DNA of 64,000 bases from JANQMX01 sp965247175 (GTDB lineage: Bacteria > Pseudomonadota > Alphaproteobacteria > Kiloniellales > DSM-21159), in the NCBI GenBank assembly GCA_965247175.1, contig OZ252006.1, forward strand, positions 1,488,001 to 1,552,000, in the 5' to 3' direction. The notes under the pieces are model-generated. The model saw only the letters and a list, made by a program, of their open reading frames with translations. It was not told where the DNA came from and ran no database searches. Below are positions 16,925 to 26,636 of this stretch, piece by piece; positions within the stretch are counted from its first letter, which is position 1, and every line of letters starts with the position of its first letter. The position numbers were made by a program, and so were the translations under genes.

Positions 16925-17551
16925 TTAGGCTGGCTTCGACCGCAGCCAGCGGGCTATGCCAAGGCTGCCGAGCGCGCCGAGGAAGAGCCAAGCCGCTGCC
17001 GGCAGGGGCACGACCTGGGCAGAGAACTCCACCGAGGTGAACGCGTCGTCGAATATCAGAATGCCCCCGGTGGTCTCAATAAGAGATCTAGGGGGACCCC
17101 ACTGCAACAACTCACCCTGACCACTCACAAGCCCGATTGAGCTAAGCATGTCCCAACCGGAGAACACTGCATTCTCCGGGCCGTTGAATAAGTCACTACG
17201 GGATGCCCCCGTTCGGGAAAACCCTGTCACACTGTCTTCGTTGTTTACGAACGTGCGAGTTGGTGAAAGTATTTCAAATGTCCCCAAAGTCGCAATCGAG
17301 ATCGATGCAGTGTCGTGGTCAATAGCAAAGCCGGTAAAAGGAATGCTCTCGCGGTTGTTTGTATCTCCTTGAGCCGTAATGACAAACTGCGTGGTCGAAA
17401 ATGCCACGCCGTCCAGAGTACCGGTTGCGTTTCCACCGGCATGTGTGAACAGGATGGGTGCAGCCGACGCCGAGGCGGGAATGAACGCGAGCACCCCAAC
17501 CGCAAGACAGGTGATCTTGAGGATTTCGCTGACCTTCGGAAACACAGCCAT
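16925..17551 (-). CDS. VPLPA-CTERM sorting-domain surface protein
   Basis: A 208-residue exported protein. It has a signal peptide (residues 1-30, ending ASASA) and a C-terminal sorting signal of the exosortase class: V-P-L-P-A-A-A-W-L-F-L-G-A-L-G followed by a hydrophobic helix and a basic R-W-L-R-S-K tail. Such proteins are processed by exosortase and linked to extracellular polysaccharide. The central beta-rich region has no catalytic motif. GGGAGGGAGC precedes the ATG. No exosortase gene is in the window. Upstream is an AT-rich promoter with a tandem direct repeat. Confidence 0.9.
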   Translation of the reverse strand: MAVFPKVSEILKITCLAVGVLAFIPASASAAPILFTHAGGNATGTLDGVAFSTTQFVITAQGDTNNRESIPFTGFAIDHDTASISIATLGTFEILSPTRTFVNNEDSVTGFSRTGASRSDLFNGPENAVFSGWDMLSSIGLVSGQGELLQWGPPRSLIETTGGILIFDDAFTSVEFSAQVVPLPAAAWLFLGALGSLGIARWLRSKPA

Positions 17552-17631
17552 TTACAGCTCCCTCCCTGCTTGCCTTCCTTGCCAGTCCTGCGAGCGCAAA
17601 AGCACCGATACACAATCTTACCGCAGAAAAA

Positions 17632-17673
17632 CTGTGGTTTTTTGACAATCCTGAATTTCTGTAAGGTTTTTTG
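17632..17673. promoter_or_regulatory. Tandem direct repeat upstream of the VPLPA-CTERM gene
   Basis: CTGTGGTTTTTTG at 17632-17644 and CTGTAAGGTTTTTTG at 17659-17673, the shared GGTTTTTTG cores 29 bases apart (close to three helical turns), 80-120 bases upstream of the start. They lie in the 250-base gap before the secretion locus. Direct repeats at helical spacing suggest an activator site. No sigma-54 or other defined promoter is visible. Confidence 0.4.
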
Positions 17674-17801
17674 CAAGTATCACCGCTTGGCTAAGCCCGG
17701 CTGTTTGGTCAGCCATCATGACTCGGCTCGCTTTGCCCCAAGAGCGGACCCTGTTGCGGACGTTGCGGCGAGATGGTGAATGCCGCTTATGAGTGGAGGA
17801 T

Positions 17802-19097
17802 CTAAATCCGCTCGCGGAAGGCTTCCAGGCGGACGCGCGTGAAGGGCTGCAACAGCGAGCTCAAAATCGTTCGGCTGCCGGTCGCGATATCAACCTCGGC
17901 CTGCATGCCCGGCACGATGGGCAGCTGCTCGCCCTCGGCCTCCAGGTAGTCGGCGTCGGGCTCGATCAGGACCCGGAAGTGGGCCGTGCCATCGCCGTCG
18001 ACTGTGGTGTCGGGGGCGATCTGGGTGATGGTGCCTTCCAGCACGCCGTAGCGAATGAAGTCGTAGGCCGTGATCTTGGCCCGCGCCCGCTGACCCACGG
18101 AGACGGCGCCCCGGTCGGTCGGGCTCAGGAAGGCTTCCAGCACCAGTCTGTCTTCGCTCGGCACCAGCTCCAGTATGGCCTCGCCTGGGCGGACCACGCC
18201 GCCGATGGTGACATAGCGCAGGTTCTTGACGATGCCGTTGGTCGGGCTGCGGATGGTGGTGCGTTGGGACTGCTCCTCCGCATCGGCCAAAAGCTCCACA
18301 GTGCGGGCCAGCTCGACCTCCGCCGCGCGCGCCTCTTCCAGCACCTCGCGGGCGAAGCTCGACTCCATCTTGTCGAAGTTGCGGCGCGCCTCTTCCAGCT
18401 CGGCGGTGACGCGCGGCAGGCCGGCCGTCACGGTGTTCAGCTCGCCTTCGATGCGCCGGGTCTGCCGCTGCAGCTCGACATGCTCCATGCGGGAGGTGAG
18501 CTGATCGCGCAGCAGGTCGGCGGAGATGGCCAGGTTCTGCCGCGCAAGCGCGAGATCGGCGGTCAGGGCACTCTGCTTGGTTTCCATCTCGGCGATGGCG
18601 AACTCCTTCTGGCGGATCTGTTGGGCCAGAGAAGCCAGGCTTCCGGCCCGCTGCTCCAGGCGCGCCTCGAAGGCCTCCCGCTCCGCTCTCGCGAGGGCGG
18701 GACGGCGCCCTTCCTCCTCCGAAGGAAAGATCAGCTCACCCCCTATTTGCTCGGCCGCCAGGCGGGCGAGCGTCAGCCGCAGGCCGTCTTCCCGGACCTG
18801 CAGCTCCTCCTGATTGATCGCCGTGGTCGGCAGAATGATCTCCAGCAGCGCGTCGCCGGCATCGACCGACTGCCCCTCCTCAACGTGGAGCTGACGGATG
18901 ATGCCGCCTTCCAGATGCTGGACGATCTTGGTGCGACCCTCGGGCGCCACCTCACCGAAAGCGGTGACGACCTCATTGATCTTGGCGAAGGACGACCAGG
19001 CGACGAAAGCACAGACCGCGGCGACCACCAGCGCGGCCAGCAGGCGCCAGGATGAGCGCTGGCTGCTCTTGAGCGCGTCTTGCAGGACCGGCGTCAT
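17802..19097 (-). CDS. Type I secretion membrane-fusion protein (HlyD family)
   Basis: A 431-residue adaptor linking the inner-membrane ABC exporter to TolC. It has a short cytoplasmic N-terminus, one membrane helix (about residues 20-38), a lipoyl half-motif (G-G-I-I-R-Q-L-H-V-E-E-G-Q-S-V), a long coiled-coil region rich in Leu/Glu/Arg (about residues 100-280), the second lipoyl half, and the C-terminal beta-barrel domain containing G-M-Q-A-E-V-D-I-A-T-G, the HlyD/PrtE signature. It overlaps the exporter gene by four bases, so the two are translationally coupled. Confidence 0.93.
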   Translation of the reverse strand: MTPVLQDALKSSQRSSWRLLAALVVAAVCAFVAWSSFAKINEVVTAFGEVAPEGRTKIVQHLEGGIIRQLHVEEGQSVDAGDALLEIILPTTAINQEELQVREDGLRLTLARLAAEQIGGELIFPSEEEGRRPALARAEREAFEARLEQRAGSLASLAQQIRQKEFAIAEMETKQSALTADLALARQNLAISADLLRDQLTSRMEHVELQRQTRRIEGELNTVTAGLPRVTAELEEARRNFDKMESSFAREVLEEARAAEVELARTVELLADAEEQSQRTTIRSPTNGIVKNLRYVTIGGVVRPGEAILELVPSEDRLVLEAFLSPTDRGAVSVGQRARAKITAYDFIRYGVLEGTITQIAPDTTVDGDGTAHFRVLIEPDADYLEAEGEQLPIVPGMQAEVDIATGSRTILSSLLQPFTRVRLEAFRERI

Positions 19098-20833
19098 CGC
19101 GTCGTGCCCCTAAGGTCGACCACAGCACCCTGTGCCGTCTTGTCCTGCGCGCTCTTGTCATCGGCGAAGACCTCGCTCGGCCTGCCGGCACGAATGATGC
19201 GGCCGCGGTTCATGATGACCATGGAGTCCGCACGGCGCAGCAGCGCCCGGCTGTGGGTCGCGACGACCACCGTTTTCTCGCGCGCCAGCTCGGTCAGCAG
19301 CTCGACCACATCCTGCTCCGCCCGCTGATCGAGAAAAGCGGTCGGCTCGTCGAGCAGCAGAACGGCCGGGTCCGTGATCAGGGCGCGGGCCAAGCCGATG
19401 CGCTGACGCTGCCCCCCGGAGAGCCACTGCCCGGCCTCGCCGACCGGCGTGCTGTAGCCCTGGGGGCTGTCGATGATGGCCTCGTGAACGCCGGCCCGCT
19501 TGGCCGCTGCGATGACCTCTTCGTCATCGTGTGCGGGCCCGGCCATTGCGATGTTGTCACGGATCGTCCCGTCGAAGAGATGCAGGCTCTGCGGCAAGTA
19601 GCCAATGTCCTTGGCAAGCTGCGCGCGAGAGAACTGCCCAATCTCGGCGCCGTCCAACAGCACCCGTCCTTTGCCCACGGGATAGAGTCCGAGCAGAAGC
19701 TTGAGCAGGGTACTCTTGCCGCAGCCGTTGGCGCCGGCGACCGCATGCAGGCCGCCGGGCCCGACCTTCAGGGTCATGGCTTCGATCACCGGGCGGTCCC
19801 GGCCTGGGTAGCCGAAGCTAACCCCTTCCAATGCCAGCCGCCCGTCCGGCCGCGGCAGCTCCAGGCGGCCCTCCCCGTCCTCCTCCAGCGACAGCAGGTG
19901 GCGCAGGCGGTTGAGCGACTGCTTGACCGTGGCGAAACCGCGCCAATGAGGGACAAGCTGCACGAGCGGCGCGATGAAGCGGCCGCCCAGAATGTTGGCG
20001 GCGACCAGCGCACCGATGGTCATCTGCTGATCGAGAATGGCCAGGGCACCGACCGCGGTGATGGCAACGGTATTGGCCAAGGCGATAGTCTGCGCTGCAT
20101 TCTGAAAGCTGTCGGCGAGACGCCCGCGCTTGAGCGCCTTCTGCATCACCCCGGCCTGCTGCTCCTGCCAGGCATCGTCGAAGCGATCGGCCAATCCCAG
20201 GGCCTTGACGCTGCCGCGCCCGGAGAGGACTTCGCCGGTCAGGCGGTCGCGCTCAAGAGCGGCCTTGCGCTCCCGCCGGCTGGCGGCGGAGACGACCGCG
20301 GCACCGATGGCGGCAATGGCGATCAAGAGCGCCAGGCTGACCAGCAGCACCCAGGCGACCGGCGCTGCGATCACCACGATCACGCCGAAGAAGAGAAACA
20401 CGAAAGGCAGATCGAACAGCAGCAGCACCGCGGCACTGCTCAGTACGCCGCGGGCGCCTTCGACGTCGCGATAGAGCGCCTGCCAATGGCTGGTCGGCTG
20501 GCCTTCCAAGGTACTGAGCGGCAGCGCCAGGATCTTGCGGTTTACGGTGTGGCCCAGGTCCGCATCGATCTTGGCGCCGACCCGGTGCAGCACACGGCTG
20601 CGCGCCTGCCGCAGCACGAAGTCGAACAGCAGCGCCACGGCCATGCCGGCGACCAGGGCTTGCAGCGTCGTCAGGCCGGCGTGCGCCACCACCCGGTCGT
20701 AGACCTGCAGCACGAAGATCGGCACGCTCAGCATGATGAGATTGAGGAAGAGCGAATAGAGCAGCAGCTCTTGCCAAATGCCGCCGAAGGCACGTCTCAG
20801 CAGCTTACGTCGGGTCCACTTGGTGCTCGCCAT
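19094..20833 (-). CDS. Type I secretion ABC exporter (permease-ATPase)
   Basis: A roughly 579-residue half-transporter that powers export of the adjacent RTX protein. The N-terminal half has six membrane helices (S-L-F-L-N-L-I-M-L-S-V-P-I-F-V onward). The ATPase half has Walker A G-A-N-G-C-G-K-S-T-L, the signature W-L-S-G-G-Q-R-Q-R-I-G and Walker B V-L-L-L-D-E-P-T. No C39 peptidase domain precedes the helices, so it belongs to the RTX-exporter rather than the bacteriocin class. The start is taken at the ATG at 20833; TTG at 20860 would add nine residues and is an alternative. The gene follows the RTX gene and overlaps hlyD. Confidence 0.92.
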   Translation of the reverse strand: MASTKWTRRKLLRRAFGGIWQELLLYSLFLNLIMLSVPIFVLQVYDRVVAHAGLTTLQALVAGMAVALLFDFVLRQARSRVLHRVGAKIDADLGHTVNRKILALPLSTLEGQPTSHWQALYRDVEGARGVLSSAAVLLLFDLPFVFLFFGVIVVIAAPVAWVLLVSLALLIAIAAIGAAVVSAASRRERKAALERDRLTGEVLSGRGSVKALGLADRFDDAWQEQQAGVMQKALKRGRLADSFQNAAQTIALANTVAITAVGALAILDQQMTIGALVAANILGGRFIAPLVQLVPHWRGFATVKQSLNRLRHLLSLEEDGEGRLELPRPDGRLALEGVSFGYPGRDRPVIEAMTLKVGPGGLHAVAGANGCGKSTLLKLLLGLYPVGKGRVLLDGAEIGQFSRAQLAKDIGYLPQSLHLFDGTIRDNIAMAGPAHDDEEVIAAAKRAGVHEAIIDSPQGYSTPVGEAGQWLSGGQRQRIGLARALITDPAVLLLDEPTAFLDQRAEQDVVELLTELAREKTVVVATHSRALLRRADSMVIMNRGRIIRAGRPSEVFADDKSAQDKTAQGAVVDLRGTTR

Positions 20834-20900
20834 TGCGCTGTCTGTTCCGCTCCGCACCAAGGTCAGCCCTGGCGCCCTGCGCGCCGATCAGCCCCTAGGT

Positions 20901-23900
20901 CTATCCCGAGACCTGGATATCTTCGGCAGCGACGCTGCCCGGCTCAACCTGCGCGACCACGGTATAGCCCTCTGCGGCGCCATTGTCGTCGTAGATCAGG
21001 TTGCCTTCACCATCGAGCAACAGGCTGGCTTCGCCGTTCTGCCAGCCTTCGGAGGTCGCGTTGGTCCCGTCATACTCCCCTTCGAGGGTTTCGAAATTGC
21101 CAAGAGCGATGGCCAGGGCGTCCGCGTCTCCCTCAAGGGTCAGCAGCAGCTCGTCGCCCTCCTCGGCATTGAAGTCCTCGATCACGTCCGCTTCGAAGCC
21201 CAGCTCCGAGATACGGACGTTTTGCATGACCTTGACGCCATCCGCGCCGACCTCGAAGGCGAAGCGGTCGGCACCGCTGCCGCCGGTGTGAAGATCCGCC
21301 CCCTCGCCGCCGGCAAGCGTGTCGTCACCGGCGCCGCCGGACAGCGTATCCTGGCCCTCGCCGCCGATTAGGCTGTCTTCCCCATCGCGGCCGTCGAGCA
21401 GGTCGTCTCCCTCGCCGCTCATCAGGGTATCGTCGCCCGATGCCGCCTCGTTGAAGCGGATTTCGGTGACGAAATAGTCGCTGCTGTTCTCGGTGATTTC
21501 ACCCTGGCCGCCGCTGTACGGCTCGGCCGCAAGCACCAGCCGGTCGAAGGCCGCATCGCCCGCCGGGTCGATGGAGACCGTAAAGATTTCCGTGCCGGAG
21601 GCGAAGAAGCTGTCCTCGGCGACAAGCTGGTCCCCCAGAAACGCCTGCCAATGGCCGACCTCGCCGCCGTCGTTCGGTCCCTCGTTCGGGAAGAACATGC
21701 TGACATCGACCTCGGCGTCGGAGATCTCGTTGGTGAACTCGACGACGATCTGCTCCGACAAACCGAGCTGCGCATCGAAACCGAGTTGATCCCTCGGCGC
21801 GCCATCGCCGGTGCCGCCGACCACCCCGATGCCATTCTCCGAGACGAAGAGGTTGGCGCTGCTCGCTTGGGTCAGCTCGCCATCGGGATCCAGGCTCTGC
21901 GCCGTGACCAGGAAGCCCTCGTCGGTCTGCAGCACATTGGAGGCATCGATCAGTCCCGCAAGCCCGGCGCCGCCGACCAACACGTCGTTGCCGATGCCGC
22001 CGACCAGCACGTCGTCGCCGGTGCCCCCGTCGAGCAGGTCGGCGCCTTCGCCACCCGTCAGGCTGTCGTCGCCGCCGCTACCGGAGAGGCTGTCGTTCCC
22101 CGCTCCGCCACCCAGCGCATTGTCGAGGTCATCGCCGACAAGCCCATCGCCACCGCTGCCGCCGGTACCGTCCTCGATGCCGGAAAGCTGGTCGCTGCCA
22201 ACTTCGCTGCCGCTGGCAATGCCCGCGCCCAGGTCGACAACCACACCGGCCGTCGTCGCGCCGTAGTCTGCCAGATCGCGGCCTTCGCCGCCGTTCAGGC
22301 TGTCGTCACCAGCACCGCCAATAAGAGTGTCATCGCCGGCTCGGCCGACCAGGTTGTCGCTACCGGCGCCACCATCCAGAAGGTTGCCCAGAGCGTCGCC
22401 AGCCAGAGCATCGTCGCCGCTGCCGCCAACCAGATCCTCGATGCCCGAGAGCTGATCCGTTCCGGTTTCGCTGCCGGAGGCCGTCCCAGCCTCGAGATCC
22501 ACGTCGACGGTTTGCGTTGCGGCGCTGAAATCCGCGAGGTCACGGCCCTCGCCGCCGGCCAAGGTATCGTCACCGCCGCGCCCAGCCAGGCTGTCGTTGC
22601 CGGCCCCACCGTCCAGAAGGTTGCCGTTGTCGTCGCCGCCGAGTGAGTCGTCGCCGCCGCCCGCCGCGATGTCTTCGATGCCAGTCAGGGCATCGCTACC
22701 GATTTCGCTGCCCGTGGCCGTGCCCGCCGCCAAATCGACGACGATCTGCTCCAGGGCCGCGCTGTAGTCGCCGAGATCGCGGTCGGCCCCGCCACTCAGG
22801 CTGTCGTCGCCGTCACCGCCGACGAAGCTGTCATTGCCCTCACCACCGCTCAGCGTGTCGTTGCCGCCGCGTCCGGAGAGGCTGTCGTTTCCGGCACCGC
22901 CGTTGAGATCGTTGGCGAGATCGTCACCGGAGAGACTATCGTCGCCGCTGCCGCTGGCCGCGTCCTCGATACCCGCAAGCTGGTCGCTGCCCACCTCGGC
23001 ACCCGATGCCGTCCCGGCCTCCAAGTCCACGGCGACCGCTTGCGTCGCGGCGCTGTAGTCGCCGAGGTCGCGGCCCTCGCCACCGGACAAGGTATCGTTT
23101 CCGGCGCCGCCAACTAGACTGTCGTTTCCGGCGCCGCCATCGAGCGCATTGGCCAGAGCATCGCCGGTCAGGGCGTCGTTACCGCTGCCGCTTGTGACAT
23201 CCTCGATACCTGAAAGCTGGTCGCTGCCGATCTCGACACCGGAGGCCGTGCCAGCCTCCAAATCCACCACGACCGCCTGCGTCGCGGCGCTGTAGTCACC
23301 GAGATCACGGTCTTCGCCACCGGCCAAGGTATCGTCATCGGCGCCGCCAATAAGCGTATCGTTGCCAGTCCCGCCATCGAGGGCATCGCGCCCTGCACCG
23401 CCATCGAGCAGATCGGCGCCCTCGCCGCCGGTCAGCCCGTCGTCGCCGCCGCGGCCGGAGAGCGTGTCGTCACCGGCGCCCGCATCAAGGCCATTGTCTG
23501 CGCTGTCGCCGGCCAGCGAATCGTTGCCGCTGCCTGTGGCCAAGTCTTCGATGCCGGAGAGCTGATCGCTGCCGATCTCGGAGCCGGCCGCGGTCCCTGC
23601 TTCGAGGTCGATCACCACCTGCTGGGTGGTGCTGGTGTACTGGGCGAAATCCCGACCCGTGCCGCCGTCCAAGACATCGTCACCGGCACCGGACCCGCCG
23701 ATCAGCGTGTCGTTGCCGGCGCCTGCCTCCATGGTGTCATTGCCTGAACCACCGTCGAGGGCATCGGCATCCTCGCCACCAACGAGGCTGTCATCGCCCT
23801 CGCGTCCGGCCAGGCTGTCTTCTCCCGCCCCGCCGATCAGCGTATCCTGGTCGGCTCCGCCGTCCAGCAAGTCGGCGCCGGCATCGCCGACGAGACTGTC

Positions 23901-26636
23901 GTCGCCACCGCGGCCCGAGAGCGTGTCCTCGCCGGCCCCGCCGTCGAGGACGTTGCCGAGGTCGTCACCGCCCAGCAGGTCGTTGCCGCTACCGCTGGTC
24001 GCATCCTCGATTCCGGAGAGCTGATCCGTACCGATATCGCTGCCCGTCGCCGTGCCTGCGGCGAGGTCGATCACCACGTCCTGGGCCGCGCCGCGGTAGT
24101 CGCCGAAATCCCGGCCCGCGCCACCGATCAGATTGTCGTTGCCGCCCAGTCCAGCGAGACTGTCGTCCCCTGCGCCGGCGTCGAGCGTATTGTCCGCGGC
24201 GCTGCCGGAGAGGAAATCGTTGCCGCTGCCGCTCGTAACATCCTCGATACTCGACAGCGCATCCGTGCCGAACTCGCTGCTCGTTGCGGTCCCGGCCTCC
24301 AGGTCGACCGTCACCCCTTGCGTGGCGGCGCCATAGTCGGCCAAGTCCTGTCCTGCGCCGCCGGTCAGGCTGTCGTTGCCCTCTCCGCCAACGAGGCTGT
24401 CGTTGCCTTCGCCGCCGTCAAGCGCGTTGGCCAGGTCGTTTCCGACGAGGGAGTCGTTGCCACTGCCGCCACTGGCATCCTCAATGCCGGAGAGTTGGTC
24501 CGCCCCAACATCGCCGCCGCTCGCGGCCCCCGCCACCAGATCGACAGTCACGTCCTGCGCGGCCTCGCTGTAGTCGGCGAGGTCGCGGCCCTCACCGCCG
24601 ACCAGCGTATCGTCGCCGCCACGCCCGGCGAGGCTGTCGTCACCGGCGCCACCATCCAGCATGTTGTCGGCGCCGTCGCCAGCCAAGCTGTCGTCGCCGC
24701 TGCCACTGGCAATGTCCTCGATGCCACTCAGCACATCCGTACCGATCTCGCTGCCCGACGCCGTGCCGGCCTGCAGATCGATAGAGACAGACTCCGTCGT
24801 GCTGGTGAAGCGCCCGAAGTCGCGCCCTTCGCCGCCCTGTAAGGTGTCGTTGCCCTCGCCCGAGCCGCCGACGATGGTGTCATCGCCGAGGCCGCCGACC
24901 ACGACATCGTCACCGGTGCCGCCGTTAAGAACATCGGCGCCTTCGCCACCCAGCAGGCTGTCGTCGCCGCCACGGCCAAGCAATGTGTCGTCGCCGGCTC
25001 CTGCATCGAGCTGGTTGGCCTGCTCGTCTCCGCCGAGGGAGTCGTTGCCGCTGCCCGTGGTGATGTTCTCGACGTCCTCCAGGACATCCGAGCCGACGTC
25101 TTCGCCGTTGGCGATTTGCTCTTGGAGATCGACGATGACCTGTTCTTCGCTTTCGGAGAACTGGCCGAGGTCCTGGCCTTCGCCGCCTTGCAACGTATCG
25201 TCGCCTTCGCCGCCGATCAGGCTGTCGTTGCCGCCGACGCCGATCAGGAGATCGTTACCGGCGAAGCCCGCGATCACATCGTCGCCGGCCGTGCCGACAA
25301 TGACATCGTCGCCTGCGAAACCGACGAGAGAGCCACCCGTCGTCGGCACGTTCGACTGCGCGGTCTCCGCCTGCACCGCCGGGTTGGCGGAAGACGCCGC
25401 GGGGACATCGCCATCCCCCTCGCCAGCGCCTTCACCCAAGCTTTCCTGAGCGTCGAGACCTTGGCCCGGGCCGGCATCGAAGAGTTCCCCCGGCCCCTGG
25501 ACCAGGCCGATCTGCTGCGCATCGCTGTCAACGATCTCGGCCGCGTCCGGCGCCTGCGGCAGGCTGGCATCTGAGTCGTTTACGCCGGCCGCCGGCTCGA
25601 TACCGGCAAGCTGCTGGCCGTCACCGCCCGTGCTGCCCTCCTGATCGCCACCGCCGCCTTCGTTGCGCGAGTCATTGTCCTGCGAGCCGTCGTCCTGGTT
25701 GGAATCTTGGCTATCGCCGATGAACTCCTGCCGCTGCGGGACCAGGCGGCTGAGCGGCTGCTGCACGTCCGAAAAGAGCAGCGCAATCTGATTGGCTGGC
25801 GGAATGAAGGGCGGCGAAGGCGCCGAGAAGAAACCGGTAACCTGTGAGCTCTCGAAGGCATCGTCGAGCACCACCCGGCCGCCCAGATTGATCAGGGTCG
25901 CAACCCCGATATCACCGGTGTCATCGTCCGGGAAGAGCGTGAAGAGACCGTTGTCGAGGGTGCCGCCCACCTGGGTGCCGCGCACGCCTAGTGTCGCGAC
26001 CGGTGTGCGAACCGTCATGCCCTCATCCGAGTCGCCCGCGATCTGGCCACTCAGGAAGACGAAGGTGCCCTGCAGGACGGAGAGGTTCATCGCGCTGTCG
26101 CTCTCGCCCGGGTCGAAGACCAGGTTATTGAGCGTCATGCGGCCGTTCTCGGTCAGCGAGAACACCGTTCCATCGATGAAGATGATACCGACCTTGCCGT
26201 CGGTGCCCGTTTCCAGAATGTCGCCCTGGTAGACCGAGTCGCCGACGTTCAAGCGAACCGTCGTGCCGTCCGGGCGAGTGGCCTCGACAAAGCCCTCCGA
26301 CTCGCGCACTTCTCCGATCCGCTGCAGACCGGCGCCGGCACCGCCGTCGGCCTGTGCATAGAGCAGCGGCGACTCGGGCCTCAGCAGAGAACTCACGGTC
26401 TCGGCGTCGATGACCCCGCCGTCAACGACCTTCAGGAGCGGCGGCTCACCGCTGAAGTAGTCGCGGATGAGCGTCTCCTGCCCATCTTCAGAGACGATCA
26501 GCAAGTCGTCGCCAAGCCGGTGATAGTCGGCAAAGTAAAGACCTGCCCCGAACTCGACATCCGAGTTCAGGAGATCCTTGTAGTCATGGACGTCGACGCG
26601 CTGGTCGAGGTCGTCCCGGTTCCGGAACAGCACCAT
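20901..26636 (-). CDS. Giant FecR-domain RTX adhesin/secreted protein
   Basis: A 1911-residue acidic protein, the evident substrate of the flanking type I system. Residues 110-230 form a FecR-like domain (V-G-D-S-V-Y-Q-G-D-I, F-I-D-G-T-V-F-S-L, T-L-G-V-R-G-T-Q). A low-complexity linker with N-Q-D-D-G-S-Q-D follows, then residues 430-1560 hold repeated calcium-binding G-G-x-G-x-D-x-L nonapeptides arranged in 11 larger modules. Next is a beta-rich domain and a last short RTX block. The C-terminus ends with an uncleaved type I secretion signal (N-L-I-Y-D-D-N-G-A-A). There is no N-terminal signal peptide, as expected for this route. GGGGG lies before the ATG. Confidence 0.93.
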   Translation of the reverse strand: MVLFRNRDDLDQRVDVHDYKDLLNSDVEFGAGLYFADYHRLGDDLLIVSEDGQETLIRDYFSGEPPLLKVVDGGVIDAETVSSLLRPESPLLYAQADGGAGAGLQRIGEVRESEGFVEATRPDGTTVRLNVGDSVYQGDILETGTDGKVGIIFIDGTVFSLTENGRMTLNNLVFDPGESDSAMNLSVLQGTFVFLSGQIAGDSDEGMTVRTPVATLGVRGTQVGGTLDNGLFTLFPDDDTGDIGVATLINLGGRVVLDDAFESSQVTGFFSAPSPPFIPPANQIALLFSDVQQPLSRLVPQRQEFIGDSQDSNQDDGSQDNDSRNEGGGGDQEGSTGGDGQQLAGIEPAAGVNDSDASLPQAPDAAEIVDSDAQQIGLVQGPGELFDAGPGQGLDAQESLGEGAGEGDGDVPAASSANPAVQAETAQSNVPTTGGSLVGFAGDDVIVGTAGDDVIAGFAGNDLLIGVGGNDSLIGGEGDDTLQGGEGQDLGQFSESEEQVIVDLQEQIANGEDVGSDVLEDVENITTGSGNDSLGGDEQANQLDAGAGDDTLLGRGGDDSLLGGEGADVLNGGTGDDVVVGGLGDDTIVGGSGEGNDTLQGGEGRDFGRFTSTTESVSIDLQAGTASGSEIGTDVLSGIEDIASGSGDDSLAGDGADNMLDGGAGDDSLAGRGGDDTLVGGEGRDLADYSEAAQDVTVDLVAGAASGGDVGADQLSGIEDASGGSGNDSLVGNDLANALDGGEGNDSLVGGEGNDSLTGGAGQDLADYGAATQGVTVDLEAGTATSSEFGTDALSSIEDVTSGSGNDFLSGSAADNTLDAGAGDDSLAGLGGNDNLIGGAGRDFGDYRGAAQDVVIDLAAGTATGSDIGTDQLSGIEDATSGSGNDLLGGDDLGNVLDGGAGEDTLSGRGGDDSLVGDAGADLLDGGADQDTLIGGAGEDSLAGREGDDSLVGGEDADALDGGSGNDTMEAGAGNDTLIGGSGAGDDVLDGGTGRDFAQYTSTTQQVVIDLEAGTAAGSEIGSDQLSGIEDLATGSGNDSLAGDSADNGLDAGAGDDTLSGRGGDDGLTGGEGADLLDGGAGRDALDGGTGNDTLIGGADDDTLAGGEDRDLGDYSAATQAVVVDLEAGTASGVEIGSDQLSGIEDVTSGSGNDALTGDALANALDGGAGNDSLVGGAGNDTLSGGEGRDLGDYSAATQAVAVDLEAGTASGAEVGSDQLAGIEDAASGSGDDSLSGDDLANDLNGGAGNDSLSGRGGNDTLSGGEGNDSFVGGDGDDSLSGGADRDLGDYSAALEQIVVDLAAGTATGSEIGSDALTGIEDIAAGGGDDSLGGDDNGNLLDGGAGNDSLAGRGGDDTLAGGEGRDLADFSAATQTVDVDLEAGTASGSETGTDQLSGIEDLVGGSGDDALAGDALGNLLDGGAGSDNLVGRAGDDTLIGGAGDDSLNGGEGRDLADYGATTAGVVVDLGAGIASGSEVGSDQLSGIEDGTGGSGGDGLVGDDLDNALGGGAGNDSLSGSGGDDSLTGGEGADLLDGGTGDDVLVGGIGNDVLVGGAGLAGLIDASNVLQTDEGFLVTAQSLDPDGELTQASSANLFVSENGIGVVGGTGDGAPRDQLGFDAQLGLSEQIVVEFTNEISDAEVDVSMFFPNEGPNDGGEVGHWQAFLGDQLVAEDSFFASGTEIFTVSIDPAGDAAFDRLVLAAEPYSGGQGEITENSSDYFVTEIRFNEAASGDDTLMSGEGDDLLDGRDGEDSLIGGEGQDTLSGGAGDDTLAGGEGADLHTGGSGADRFAFEVGADGVKVMQNVRISELGFEADVIEDFNAEEGDELLLTLEGDADALAIALGNFETLEGEYDGTNATSEGWQNGEASLLLDGEGNLIYDDNGAAEGYTVVAQVEPGSVAAEDIQVSG
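21960..25335 (-). repeat. Eleven tandem RTX modules inside the giant protein
   Basis: Each module is about 90-130 residues and alternates a non-RTX strand pair, of the type V-D-L-x-A-G-x-A-x-G followed by G-x-D-x-L-S-G-I-E-D, with blocks of G-N-D-S-L-x-G-G calcium nonapeptides. I count 11 occurrences of the I-E-D/V-E-N signature. The copies are similar but not identical at the DNA level, so copy-number change by recombination is plausible. The repetition also produces long meaningless frames on the other strand. Confidence 0.85.

Noticed and set aside
17793..19055. 420-codon plus-strand frame opposite hlyD
   Set aside because: Mirror of a high-GC coding region; the HlyD domains on the minus strand are unambiguous.
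19253..21172. 639-codon plus-strand frame opposite the ABC exporter gene
   Set aside because: Antisense shadow: low-complexity Gln/Arg/Asp-rich translation, and the other strand holds complete Walker and signature motifs.
21651..24842. Several long plus-strand frames and regular short-period repetition that could suggest a CRISPR-like array
   Set aside because: They are reflections of the RTX codon repeats. Repeat units vary in sequence and length, there are no unique spacers, and no cas gene is nearby.
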